DNA from: Peribacillus frigoritolerans
Lineage (GTDB): Bacteria > Bacillota > Bacilli > Bacillales > DSM-1321
Assembly (NCBI RefSeq): GCF_040250305.1
Contig: NZ_CP158190.1
Span: 4,372,001 to 4,436,000, forward strand
Reading direction: 5' to 3'
Length of the DNA: 64,000 nucleotides
Positions within the stretch are counted from its first letter, which is position 1. Every line of letters starts with the position of its first letter. The position numbers were made by a program, and so were the translations under genes. The notes under the pieces are model-generated. The model was not told where the DNA came from and ran no database searches. It was given only the letters and a program-made list of their open reading frames with translations. Shown one piece after another: positions 44,876 to 53,427 of the stretch.

Positions 44876-44950
44876 TAAACCGTTCCTAATATATTAACAA
44901 AATTTTTCTGAGTTGTATTTTTAAAATTTTTAGCTTATGGAGGGATTGTT

Positions 44951-45799
44951 ATGTTATTGAATAAAAAGGGCGGGTTTCAGTTATTGCCAAATGTTGAAGA
45001 CCCAAAATACATTGTATTCTGTGATTTTGATGAAACCTATTATCCTCACTCCATGAGTCACGAGAGACAGAAAGATTTATATGAACTTGAAAATTACTTA
45101 GAAGCAAAAAGTAATGATGAAGAACTTGTCTTTGGCTGGGTCACTGGGAGTAGTATCGAATCAATATTACATAAAATGGAACATGGTGGATTCAGATTTT
45201 TCCCGCATTTTATTGCAAGTGACTTAGGTACCGAAATCACCTATTTCTCAGAAAATAACTTTTTGGAAAAGGATCCAGATTGGCATTCACAGATTAATAT
45301 CGAAGAATTTAATAAACGGAAAGTCGATGAAATTTATAATGTTCTACTCATGGGCAATATACCATTGATTCCTCAGACTCAAATGGGAAGTTCACGCTAT
45401 AAAAGAAATTATTATTATCAAATACAACATGAATCTGTCGACAAGAAGAACTTATCCACTATCCAGAAGGTGGCCAAAGAGTACGGGATAGGGGTAAATA
45501 TCAATCGTTGTAATCCCCTTGCCGGCGATCCTGAAGATAGTTATGATATAGACTTTATTCCATTAGGTACTGGTAAAAATGAGATTGTACGATTTATGCT
45601 AGACAAATTCGGGCTGAGTCGGGAGCATGCCTTTGCTTTCGGGGATAGCGGAAATGATTTGCTCATGTTAAAAAGTGTTAAACATGGTTACCTTGTAGGG
45701 AATGCAACTCAAGAAGCCAAGGAAGCTCATACTAAAATAGCGACAGGTACGTACGCTAAAGGAATATTAAGAACTTTACAATCCATAATTAACATTTGA
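44951..45799 (+). CDS. ntdB: Kanosamine-6-phosphate phosphatase (NtdB)
   Basis: A 282-residue HAD-superfamily phosphatase (sucrose-phosphatase-like C2B cap). Motif I is FCDFDETYYP with nucleophile D25 and acid/base D27; motif III/IV is GDSGND near residue 230. Long blocks (GWVTGSSIESIL, HFIASDLGTEITYFSE, INRCNPLAGDPEDSYD) match B. subtilis NtdB. NtdB dephosphorylates kanosamine 6-phosphate in kanosamine/neotrehalosadiamine synthesis. The partner genes ntdA and ntdC are missing here. RBS GGAGGG. Confidence 0.82.
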   Translation: MLLNKKGGFQLLPNVEDPKYIVFCDFDETYYPHSMSHERQKDLYELENYLEAKSNDEELVFGWVTGSSIESILHKMEHGGFRFFPHFIASDLGTEITYFSENNFLEKDPDWHSQINIEEFNKRKVDEIYNVLLMGNIPLIPQTQMGSSRYKRNYYYQIQHESVDKKNLSTIQKVAKEYGIGVNINRCNPLAGDPEDSYDIDFIPLGTGKNEIVRFMLDKFGLSREHAFAFGDSGNDLLMLKSVKHGYLVGNATQEAKEAHTKIATGTYAKGILRTLQSIINI

Positions 45800-45877
45800 A
45801 AGTATTAGTAATGAAAAAAGGTAGTTGGTGCACTCTTGCCACAGCTTTAACTTTCTGCTAACAGTATGGATTCTCTA

Positions 45878-46795
45878 TCAAGCAAACAAATCATTCCATG
45901 TTTCTTTACCTGCAAGCTTATCAGCAGATATCCTGCTTGCTCTTTGGTATTTGAATAGTGCCGTCTCGGTATTTTTTCCGAATTCTCCATCAAGGGGCCC
46001 AGGGTTATATCCTTTCATATAGAGCGCTGCTTGCAGGATCCATGTGATATTGCAGCTAGCGCCTTTTTTTATGGTGACGATCGCATTTTTGGTTTTAGGT
46101 CCCCACTTCCCATCGACAACAAGCTTTTTATTGAATTGCTTATTCAATTCCGTTTGTAAACCTTTTATAAGGGCCGATCGAGTTTTGGGACCATAAAACC
46201 CATCACCCTCAATAGCCGTTTCATATCGGCCATTTAACGTTTTTTGGATCGAAATTATAAGACTATCTCCTTTGCTGGTCTTCGGTATATCCGTTCTTTC
46301 TAATTTAAAGGCAAGGTGCGGTTTCTTTCCTGCTTGTAACTGAGTATAAGATAACCCGCTTGTCATCTCCAAATGGGGATAATCTTTGAACGAGCTCCAA
46401 TCCCCGCCCCATTTGAATCCTAAATCCTTACCTATGGCAGCCACGCGCTGCCACTTTGAATTAACTGTCCATATTGCTCTCCTGCCATCATCACTCACAA
46501 TGAAGAAATCAATAGCCAGTCCATAATTATGATAGGATTGCCCTGGCTTAGCATTCGTCACAATGGGTTTAGCTAGATTACTATAGTTTTTTCCATTGTA
46601 GCTGTAAACTCGTCCTTGACCATAAAGCGCGGCTTGTTCTTCCAAAGAGCGATAACCTTCACTTATCTGCACAGTGATCCCTTCATTATAAGCACGTTCC
46701 ACCATTTCCAATGCTGATGCCTTCACAACAGGATTCATCCCTTTGCCCATCTTTTTCACTGATCGATCCAATAATGTCCGTAATGCTATTTTCAC
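45878..46795 (-). CDS. Phage-type M15 peptidoglycan endopeptidase with PG-binding repeats
   Basis: A 305-residue cell-wall hydrolase. The N-terminal L-alanyl-D-glutamate/D-Ala-D-Ala peptidase domain has Zn ligands H89 and D96 in QSYHNYGLAIDF and H141 in YPHLEM. It is followed by two peptidoglycan-binding-1-like modules (about 175-240 and 245-305; GDGFYGPKTRSAL, DGKWGPKTKNAI, DGEFGKNTETAL). GTG start behind AGAGGAGGGATTACA. There is no signal peptide, so release needs a holin or lysis, as for phage endolysins. No phage genes adjoin it. CwlK/YcdD-like housekeeping hydrolases are the alternative. Confidence 0.82.
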   Translation of the reverse strand: MKIALRTLLDRSVKKMGKGMNPVVKASALEMVERAYNEGITVQISEGYRSLEEQAALYGQGRVYSYNGKNYSNLAKPIVTNAKPGQSYHNYGLAIDFFIVSDDGRRAIWTVNSKWQRVAAIGKDLGFKWGGDWSSFKDYPHLEMTSGLSYTQLQAGKKPHLAFKLERTDIPKTSKGDSLIISIQKTLNGRYETAIEGDGFYGPKTRSALIKGLQTELNKQFNKKLVVDGKWGPKTKNAIVTIKKGASCNITWILQAALYMKGYNPGPLDGEFGKNTETALFKYQRASRISADKLAGKETWNDLFA

Positions 46796-47221
46796 TGTAA
46801 TCCCTCCTCTTATGTTCCCATCAAACTGTATATAAGCCTTTTTAACGGAAAAGTAGCAGAGTTGGAAAAGTTTGTTCTCATTTATTAGAGAATAGAAGTA
46901 ATATGTTATTTATTTAACAAACGTTCCAGTTGAATTCTGAAATCCATTAAAGGTTACAGTAAAAAACATGGAGGATAACTTTGTCTTAAACATGGTTCGG
47001 GATGAGACTAGCCTACAGTTTTTTCTTATAAAAGTTCCAGCTGATTTCAGAAATCCGCTCCCTTTCCGCCGACTGCCTGCCAAGTATTGATGACTGAGGT
47101 GAAAAAGCCTGTCGTTCTTCAATATAGATAGGGAATTTCCCAAAAAAATTAGACTGCTTCCTTTCGCCCGTTTGCGAATGAAAGCAGTCTAATAATGTAT
47201 TATTTTATTAATCTCTTTAAC
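46796..47221. other. Gap with degenerate dispersed-repeat relics
   Basis: No gene is supported. AACGTTCCAGTTGAATTCTGAAATCC (46918-46943, listed in full only by position) and GTTCCAGCTGATTTCAGAAA near 47035 are two copies of one sequence, and CCGCTCCCTTTCCGCC follows the second. These look like broken copies of the class of element at 40999-41127. The scoB terminator occupies 47142-47192. Confidence 0.45.
47142..47192 (-). terminator. Intrinsic terminator of scoB
   Basis: On the minus strand ATTAGACTGCTTTC pairs with GGAAGCAGTCTAAT, followed by a T-run. Confidence 0.85.
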
Positions 47222-47869
47222 TTACGCTTTAATTTCAATAGAGGGGCTTATCGTAAAGTCAGCCTCTGTTTTACTTTTCACTTCATCAAGTGTTACGCCA
47301 TTTTGCAATTCAATCAATTCCATGCCAGCGTCTGTAAATTGAAAAACAGCCAGTTCGGTAATCAGGCAATGTACGACTTTTTCTCCCGTCAATGGCAATG
47401 TACAGCTTTTTTTCACTTTGGACTCCCCATGCTTGTTCACATGGTCCATGATGACAACAATACGTTTTGCGCCTTGGACGAGGTCCATCGCTCCTCCCAT
47501 TCCTTTTACCATCTTCCCTGGAATCATCCAGTTTGCCAAGTCCCCATTTTCGGAAACTTCCATCCCGCCTAAAATGGCTAGATCGATGTGGCCGCCGCGA
47601 ATCATAGCGAACGATTCAGCGCTATCAAAAAATGATGCTCCCGCTTTTGCCGTTACTGTTTCTTTTCCTGCATTGATCAAATCCGGATCGACTTCATCCT
47701 TTTGAGGATAAGGCCCGATTCCCAGTAAGCCATTTTCCGATTGAAGCATGACATTAAAGTCATTCGGAATCATGTTGGCAATCAAGGTTGGCATTCCAAT
47801 CCCTAAATTTACACACATACCATCGTGGATTTCTTTAACGGCCCGTTCTAAGATTAGTTGTCTAGTCAT
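47222..47869 (-). CDS. scoB: Succinyl-CoA:3-ketoacid CoA-transferase beta subunit
   Basis: A 215-residue class I CoA-transferase beta subunit with NLGIGMPTLIAN and the catalytic glutamate in QSENGLLGIGP. Start 47869 follows AAAAAGGAGGAGTATCGA; the frame extends upstream into scoA. With ScoA it activates acetoacetate using succinyl-CoA. It is the last gene of gntP-scoA-scoB, matching B. subtilis yxjC-scoA-scoB. It is paralogous to yodR at 35085-35747. Confidence 0.9.
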   Translation of the reverse strand: MTRQLILERAVKEIHDGMCVNLGIGMPTLIANMIPNDFNVMLQSENGLLGIGPYPQKDEVDPDLINAGKETVTAKAGASFFDSAESFAMIRGGHIDLAILGGMEVSENGDLANWMIPGKMVKGMGGAMDLVQGAKRIVVIMDHVNKHGESKVKKSCTLPLTGEKVVHCLITELAVFQFTDAGMELIELQNGVTLDEVKSKTEADFTISPSIEIKA

Positions 47870-47885
47870 TCGATACTCCTCCTTT

Positions 47886-48581
47886 TTATGCGTTAGCAGT
47901 TGTAAGTCTTTCAATTCGTTTATCATAGTCATTTCCTACAAGCACTTTTTGTACATAAACCCCTGAAGTATGAATTTCATCCGGATCGAGCTCCCCTGTG
48001 CCCACGAGCTCCTCCACTTCGACAAGCGTGACTTTCCCTGCTGTGGCAACGACAGGGTTAAAATTCCTTGCCGTTTTCCGATATACAAGATTACCGAAAT
48101 GATCTGCTTTCCAGGCTTTTACAAAGGCAAAATCTCCGACTATTCCTTTTTCCATAATGTATGTGAGGCCATCAAACTCTTTATGTTCTTTACCTTTTGC
48201 GACTTCCGTCCCTACTCCTGTAGCTGTATAAAAGGCAGGAATTCCCGCTCCGCCCGCTCTTAAACGCTCGGCCAGCGTTCCTTGGGGAACAAGCTCGACC
48301 TCAAGCTCGCCGCTTAAAAATTGCTGTTCAAATAACTTATTTTCCCCTACATAAGAAGCGATCATTTTTTTGATTTGTTTGTTTTCAAGCAAAAGACCTA
48401 GACCCCAATCGTCGACTCCACAATTATTGCTGACAATCGTCAAATCCTTTACACCTTTGTTACGCAAAGCAATGATTAGTTTTTCTGGAATTCCGCTTAA
48501 TCCGAACCCGCCAACGATAATGGTTGCTCCATCCTCAATTTGTTGAATAGCGCTATCAAAAGATGTTAATATTTTACTCAT
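47886..48581 (-). CDS. scoA: Succinyl-CoA:3-ketoacid CoA-transferase alpha subunit
   Basis: A 231-residue alpha subunit with the glycine-rich [13 protein letters not shown] near residue 24, [20 protein letters not shown] and [11 protein letters not shown] typical of SCOT. It lies 33 bp after gntP and is followed by scoB 16 bp downstream. Activates acetoacetate to acetoacetyl-CoA for thiolytic cleavage. Confidence 0.92.
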   Translation of the reverse strand: MSKILTSFDSAIQQIEDGATIIVGGFGLSGIPEKLIIALRNKGVKDLTIVSNNCGVDDWGLGLLLENKQIKKMIASYVGENKLFEQQFLSGELEVELVPQGTLAERLRAGGAGIPAFYTATGVGTEVAKGKEHKEFDGLTYIMEKGIVGDFAFVKAWKADHFGNLVYRKTARNFNPVVATAGKVTLVEVEELVGTGELDPDEIHTSGVYVQKVLVGNDYDKRIERLTTANA

Positions 48582-48613
48582 TTTCCATCATCTCCATTCT
48601 ATATACTATTCTA

Positions 48614-49999
48614 TTAAATAAACAGTGAAGTTGCAAAAGCTATGATGAACACGGTCACTGTTTTCAAAATGGTAATCGCAAAGATATCTTTGTAAGATTG
48701 ACGATGTGTCAGTCCAGTAATGGCAAGTAAGGTAATGACGGCACCATTATGCGGCAGCGTATCCATTCCGCCAGATGCCATGGATGCAATTCGATGAAGC
48801 ATTTCCGGGGTGATTCCGACACTTTGGGCTACCTGCAAATAGTGACCTCCCATTACTTCTAACGCAATCGAAAGTCCACCAGATGCAGATCCGGTAATCC
48901 CTGCCAGCACATTGACGGCAATAGCTTCTGATACGAGCGGATTACCGCTTGCATTGAACACCCAGTTTTGAATGACCGAGAATCCAGGTAGCGTTTTCAC
49001 AACATTCCCAAAACCAACTTCAGAAGCAGTATTGAATATCGCAAGCAATGAACCCATTGCCGCAGCTGTTAATCCACTTGCCAATTTGACCTTGATACGT
49101 CCAACATTCAGAAGCATCGCTGCAATAATACCGATTGTCAGTGCCACAATCAAAGACCAGGATGATGTGACTGTGCTTACATCGGCAATGTTGAAAGTTT
49201 CCTTCAACATTGACGCATCATACCAGTGCTTAACCGAAATGGCACTGCGGCTGAAAGCAAAATTAAATGCTACAACAAGGATGAGCGGTACGATGGACAG
49301 CCAAAAGTTAGGCAGGTTTTGCTGTTCTGCACTTTCTGGTTCATTAATATGTCCTTCCCCGTATCCTTCACCATTTGCCAACGCTTGTTTACGACGACGC
49401 TCTAACCAGATCATTCCTCCAGTAAATACCATGATCGCGCCAATAATCCCCATTATTGGAGCTGCATACGTATCTGTTCCGAAATAATTCGTTGGAATGA
49501 TATTTTGAATCTGAGGTGTTCCAGGAAGGGCATCCATCGTATAAGTGAAAGCGCCTAATGCTATCGTTCCCGGCAATAATCTTTTTGGAATGTCTGCTTC
49601 TTTAAAAATTGCCGCTGCGAATGGATAAACGGCGAATGCCACTACAAACAATGAAACCCCGCCATATGTCAGTGCCGAACACGCCAGCACTACAGCAAGA
49701 ATGGCCTGCTTTGAGCCTAGTGATTTTACGATGGTCTTGGCGATGGATGCAGCTGCACCGCTCATCTCCATGACTTTTCCAAATACGGCCCCTAATAAAA
49801 ATATCGGAAAAAACGCTTTTATATAGTTAGCCGCAAACGTCATATATGTCTCTGTATAACTCGGCAGCAAATGTCCACCGGATAAGATGACCGCCAGTAA
49901 AGTAACAACCGGCGCTATGATAATGACCGGATAGCCCCGGTAGGCTAAAAAGATTAAAAGTCCCAGCGCCACAACAATGGCTAAAATTTGAATCACCAA
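48614..49999 (-). CDS. GntP-family permease (3-hydroxybutyrate/acetoacetate importer)
   Basis: A 461-residue, about 12-14 segment ion transporter of the GntP superfamily, like B. subtilis YxjC. TTG start behind GGGGGAATTGAG. Adjacent scoAB and the 3-hydroxybutyrate dehydrogenase point to import of 3-hydroxybutyrate or another short keto/hydroxy acid rather than gluconate. It is first in the operon driven by the sigma-54 promoter at 50251-50267. Confidence 0.85.
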   Translation of the reverse strand: MVIQILAIVVALGLLIFLAYRGYPVIIIAPVVTLLAVILSGGHLLPSYTETYMTFAANYIKAFFPIFLLGAVFGKVMEMSGAAASIAKTIVKSLGSKQAILAVVLACSALTYGGVSLFVVAFAVYPFAAAIFKEADIPKRLLPGTIALGAFTYTMDALPGTPQIQNIIPTNYFGTDTYAAPIMGIIGAIMVFTGGMIWLERRRKQALANGEGYGEGHINEPESAEQQNLPNFWLSIVPLILVVAFNFAFSRSAISVKHWYDASMLKETFNIADVSTVTSSWSLIVALTIGIIAAMLLNVGRIKVKLASGLTAAAMGSLLAIFNTASEVGFGNVVKTLPGFSVIQNWVFNASGNPLVSEAIAVNVLAGITGSASGGLSIALEVMGGHYLQVAQSVGITPEMLHRIASMASGGMDTLPHNGAVITLLAITGLTHRQSYKDIFAITILKTVTVFIIAFATSLFI

Positions 50000-50150
50000 C
50001 TCAATTCCCCCTTTTCTCCCCTTGCCCCAAAATTATTTCGGCAGCATTTAAATAGAACTATTAAGCTCCTAAATTCCACATTTTTAATCTTTCCGCTTTT
50101 ACCATCCAAGCCTGCCTTCCCCAAGTCAGGCTGAATGACCTTCCAATTTT

Positions 50151-50165
50151 TGAGAACGCTTTCAA
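50151..50165. promoter_or_regulatory. cre site in the gntP leader
   Basis: On the minus strand TTGAAAGCGTTCTCA is a full match to WTGNAANCGNWNNCW. It lies about 90 bp downstream of the sigma-54 promoter and 150 bp before gntP, so CcpA would block elongation on a sigma-54-driven transcript. Confidence 0.75.
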
Positions 50166-50250
50166 CAATTTGCTGAATTACGAAATCCCTTTTCAATTTA
50201 CGTGAAAAAACAATATAAAATGACAGATAGGCCATTCACTAAAGTAATTA

Positions 50251-50267
50251 TGCAATTATTGTGCCAA
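50251..50267 (-). promoter_or_regulatory. Sigma-54 promoter of gntP-scoA-scoB
   Basis: The minus strand reads TTGGCACAATAATTGCA: TGGCAC, correct spacing, TTGCA, a near-consensus -24/-12 element. Predicted transcript start about 240 bp before gntP, giving a long leader with a cre site. Confidence 0.9.
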
Positions 50268-50390
50268 CTTTAATACAATGAAAAATCTCATCTTTTAAAG
50301 CCTTTTCCAACAGTTTATTTCCCTTTTAAAAGCTAAAGTCCCTTAAAACTGTTAAGTTTTCAGTACACCTAAGTATAAGCTTTGAAAAAG

Positions 50391-50408
50391 TGTAAGAATT
50401 TTCTTACA
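50391..50408. promoter_or_regulatory. Perfect palindrome, candidate upstream activator site
   Basis: TGTAAGAA-TT-TTCTTACA, a perfect 8-2-8 dyad about 130 bp upstream of the sigma-54 promoter, a normal distance for enhancer-binding protein sites. Confidence 0.55.
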
Positions 50409-50478
50409 ACATTTAATTTTCCTTTCGTTTTATGTACGGATTTCCTAACACACTCTCTTAAGAGGAGGTTAAAAAGTA

Positions 50479-50513
50479 TAAAAAAGTGCCCTTGGGCTAA
50501 AGGGCACTTTCTG
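50479..50513 (-). terminator. Intrinsic terminator of the second sigma-54 activator gene
   Basis: On the minus strand AAAGTGCCCTTT / AAGGGCACTTT pair, followed by a T-run. Confidence 0.88.
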
Positions 50514-50516
50514 CAG

Positions 50517-52187
50517 TCATAAACCATATTTATTCATTTTTTCATACAGTGTTGTTCGACTCACTCCGAGTCTCTTTGCCGTTTCTGATTTATTACCTGA
50601 GGTCATTTCCAAACATGAAACGATTGCAGCCCGTTCCGTTTCATCCATTACTTCAGCTAAGGTGCGGATCGAGACTGATTCTTTATGACCCGTTATTTCT
50701 TTAGGGAGATGCTTGGAACGTATCATTTCCCCTTCTTCAACAATATTCATTGCGCGTTCAATGATATTCTCCAACTCACGAATATTCCCCGGCCATTTAT
50801 AAAGACGAAGCAGCCGTAATGCTTGATCACTCATTCCCATTACGCGTTTTTTCATGAGGTTTTGATACTTTTCAACAAAATGATTTCCCAGTATTTCAAT
50901 GTCCTCCGGTCGCTCCCTTAAGGAAGGAACCTGGATTTGCAAGACCTTCAACCGGTAATACATATCAAGCCGGAATTCCCCTTTCGAGACCATTTCCTCC
51001 AAATTACGGTTCGTTGCAGCGATTACCCGTACATCAATCGGAATACTTCCCGTCGAACCTACTCTCTCAATCTCCTTTTCTTGTAAAACACGGAGCAGCT
51101 TCACCTGCATATGCAGTGGCAGCTCACCGATTTCATCGAGAAAAATCGTTCCGCCTTCAGCCGCTTCGAACTTACCTGCTTTCCCGCCTTTTTTTGCCCC
51201 AGTGAAAGAACCCTCTTCATAACCAAAAAGCTCTGACTCCAGCAGCTCTGCCGGGATGGCGGCACAGTTCACTTTTACAAACACGCCCATGGCCCGTCTG
51301 CTATCATTATGAATGGCATGGGCAAACAGCTCCTTACCTGTTCCGCTTTCGCCCAAAATCAACACATTCGAGTCGCTTTTAGCTGCAATTTTGGCTTGAC
51401 CTTTCACTTCCATGAAAGCAGGACTTCTTCCCATCAAATGATCAAACGTATATGAGGCCTTATTTCTCTCGCGAAAATCTCCTTTGTACTTTTTTAGCTC
51501 TACTTCAAGGGAATTTATACGCTTGGAAAGAGCGGTAAATTGCCCGACATTCTTAAAAAGGATCTTTCCGACCGCTCCTATTAATTTATCTTGTTTCCGT
51601 ATCGGGGAGCGGGTCGCAATTATATAATTATCTTTAATTTTTTGTAATTCAGCGACCTCTTGCTTGCCAGTTTTGGCGACCACATGCATACGGGTGTTTT
51701 CAATGACCTCCGTTACATGTTTCCCTATCGAGCTTTCCTGATCGACCCCAAGAAAATCCGCATAAGCGTGGCTCAGCATTTGGACATACCCTTCCGTATC
51801 AACCATCACCAAGCCGTCATAGGCAAACTCGATAATATCCTTAAACAGAAGTTCTTCATGATTATCGACATTAAGAAAATCACTTTTATTATTTGTAAAC
51901 AATAGGAGATAAATCTGATACTCCTCACCACCCATTTGAATGATGGCTTTTCTGACAATCCCATTATTATCATTCAAACGGATCGGAGTATTTACAGCTG
52001 GTACAAGGTTTTTTTCTAAAATCAAATTTATTTGCGTCTCAAATTGATTCTCAGCAAAAGCCTCTGATAATACGCGATTGCTTAGAACGATTTCTTTTTC
52101 GTTTTTCGTCACCAAAACACCAAAAGGCAATTCTTCCAATATCGCTTTCACTAATTCCAATTGAATAGTTTCATTATCGCTGGCCAT
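50517..52187 (-). CDS. Sigma-54 enhancer-binding activator of the 3-hydroxybutyrate genes
   Basis: A 556-residue protein with two N-terminal PAS-like sensor regions (about 10-95 and 110-215), a linker coiled coil, an AAA+ domain (Walker A GESGTGKE, Walker B GGTIFLDEI) and a Fis-type HTH (KSETAKRLGVSRTTLYEKMNKYG). The sigma-54 contact loop reads GSFTGA instead of GAFTGA, a tolerated but less common form. Start 52187 follows AAGGAGAATAGGA; the longer frame begins inside the thiolase gene. It sits between two operons that both have sigma-54 promoters, so it probably activates both. Ligand unknown. Confidence 0.85.
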   Translation of the reverse strand: MASDNETIQLELVKAILEELPFGVLVTKNEKEIVLSNRVLSEAFAENQFETQINLILEKNLVPAVNTPIRLNDNNGIVRKAIIQMGGEEYQIYLLLFTNNKSDFLNVDNHEELLFKDIIEFAYDGLVMVDTEGYVQMLSHAYADFLGVDQESSIGKHVTEVIENTRMHVVAKTGKQEVAELQKIKDNYIIATRSPIRKQDKLIGAVGKILFKNVGQFTALSKRINSLEVELKKYKGDFRERNKASYTFDHLMGRSPAFMEVKGQAKIAAKSDSNVLILGESGTGKELFAHAIHNDSRRAMGVFVKVNCAAIPAELLESELFGYEEGSFTGAKKGGKAGKFEAAEGGTIFLDEIGELPLHMQVKLLRVLQEKEIERVGSTGSIPIDVRVIAATNRNLEEMVSKGEFRLDMYYRLKVLQIQVPSLRERPEDIEILGNHFVEKYQNLMKKRVMGMSDQALRLLRLYKWPGNIRELENIIERAMNIVEEGEMIRSKHLPKEITGHKESVSIRTLAEVMDETERAAIVSCLEMTSGNKSETAKRLGVSRTTLYEKMNKYGL

Positions 52188-52251
52188 TCCTATTCTCCTT
52201 AACCCGTCTGAAGTTTCCTCCATTATATCATAGGAAAATGAGGCCAAGTCA

Positions 52252-53427
52252 TTACCGTTGCACAATCAGCGCAGTTCCCTGTCCGCCACCAATACATAAG
52301 GTGGCAAGGCCCGTTTTTGCATCCCTAAGCTTCATTTCATACAATAAAGTCACTAAGATGCGGGCACCGGAAGCGCCTACTGGATGACCCAGGGCAATCG
52401 CCCCGCCATTCACATTCACCTTCTCCGGCTTCAGTTCAAGGTCCTTAAGCACGGCGAGTGACTGTGCCGCAAAGGCTTCATTCACTTCCATCAAATCAAT
52501 ATCATCTATTGTCAATCCCGCTTTTGCCAAAGCTTTCCTTGTCGCAGGAACTGGACCGTATCCCATGATTTTCGGATCAAGCGCGGCGTTTGCATATGAC
52601 TTGATTGTCGCTAACGCTTCCAGTCCCAGCTCGTCCGCTTTTTCTTTAGACATCAGGACTAACATCGCACCCCCATCATTGATTCCGGATGCATTTCCTG
52701 CCGTAACCGTTCCATTTTCCTTAAATGCAGGACGCAGCTTCGTTAGCTGGTCTATCGTCAGCCCATGACGCGGATGTTCATCTTGGTCCACCAAGATCGT
52801 CTTTCCTCTGCGTTTATATTCTACAGGTGCAATTTCCTCTGCAAATCGTCCTTCAAGCTGCGCTTTTTCAGCCTTTCTTTGGCTATCTAAAGCAAATTCA
52901 TCCTGCTTTTCACGGCTGATTCCCCACTGTTCGGCGATATTCTCCGCAGTCACGCCCATATGATATTGATTAAAAACATCCGTTAAGGCGTCATAAGTCA
53001 TTGAATCGACTGCTTCGGCATTGCCCATTTTCTGTCCAAAACGATAATTTGGAAGTAAATACGGGGCATTGCTCATGCTTTCAATCCCCCCGGCAAGAAT
53101 CACATCAGCATCACCTAGGGCAATGAATTGCGCTCCCATTATGACCGTACGGAGGCCAGATCCGCAAAGTTTATTAATCGCCATGGCCGGCGTTGTTTCC
53201 GGAATTCCTGCATGAATCGCAACCTGACGTGCCACATTTTGCCCTAATCCAGCAGAGAGAATATTCCCAACCAATACCTCATCGATCATGTCAGCCGAAA
53301 TATTTGCCCGCTTAATCGCTTCCTTAGCTGCCACAACTCCCAAGTCAACCGCCGAAACATTGGCAAGACTGCCTCCAAACGCACCAACCGGTGTTCTTGC
53401 TGCCCCTACAATCACTACTTCTCTCAT
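52252..53427 (-). CDS. Acetyl-CoA C-acetyltransferase (thiolase)
   Basis: A 391-residue biosynthetic-type thiolase (MmgA/AtoB-like). The acyl-accepting Cys is near residue 88 in [11 protein letters not shown], the His in [14 protein letters not shown] and the second Cys in [11 protein letters not shown]. It overlaps the upstream dehydrogenase gene by 4 bp (ATGA), and the regulator start lies 65 bp downstream. It cleaves acetoacetyl-CoA formed by ScoAB to two acetyl-CoA. It is a different paralogue from the thiolase at 33885-35066. Confidence 0.92.
   Translation of the reverse strand: MREVVIVGAARTPVGAFGGSLANVSAVDLGVVAAKEAIKRANISADMIDEVLVGNILSAGLGQNVARQVAIHAGIPETTPAMAINKLCGSGLRTVIMGAQFIALGDADVILAGGIESMSNAPYLLPNYRFGQKMGNAEAVDSMTYDALTDVFNQYHMGVTAENIAEQWGISREKQDEFALDSQRKAEKAQLEGRFAEEIAPVEYKRRGKTILVDQDEHPRHGLTIDQLTKLRPAFKENGTVTAGNASGINDGGAMLVLMSKEKADELGLEALATIKSYANAALDPKIMGYGPVPATRKALAKAGLTIDDIDLMEVNEAFAAQSLAVLKDLELKPEKVNVNGGAIALGHPVGASGARILVTLLYEMKLRDAKTGLATLCIGGGQGTALIVQR

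Noticed and set aside
46910..47143. 77-residue leftward ORF upstream of the scoB terminator
   Set aside because: It lies across degenerate repeat relics and lacks an RBS and any recognisable domain.
49993..50235. 80-residue leftward ORF between the sigma-54 promoter and gntP
   Set aside because: No ribosome binding site, unusual composition, and it contains the cre site; better read as untranslated leader.
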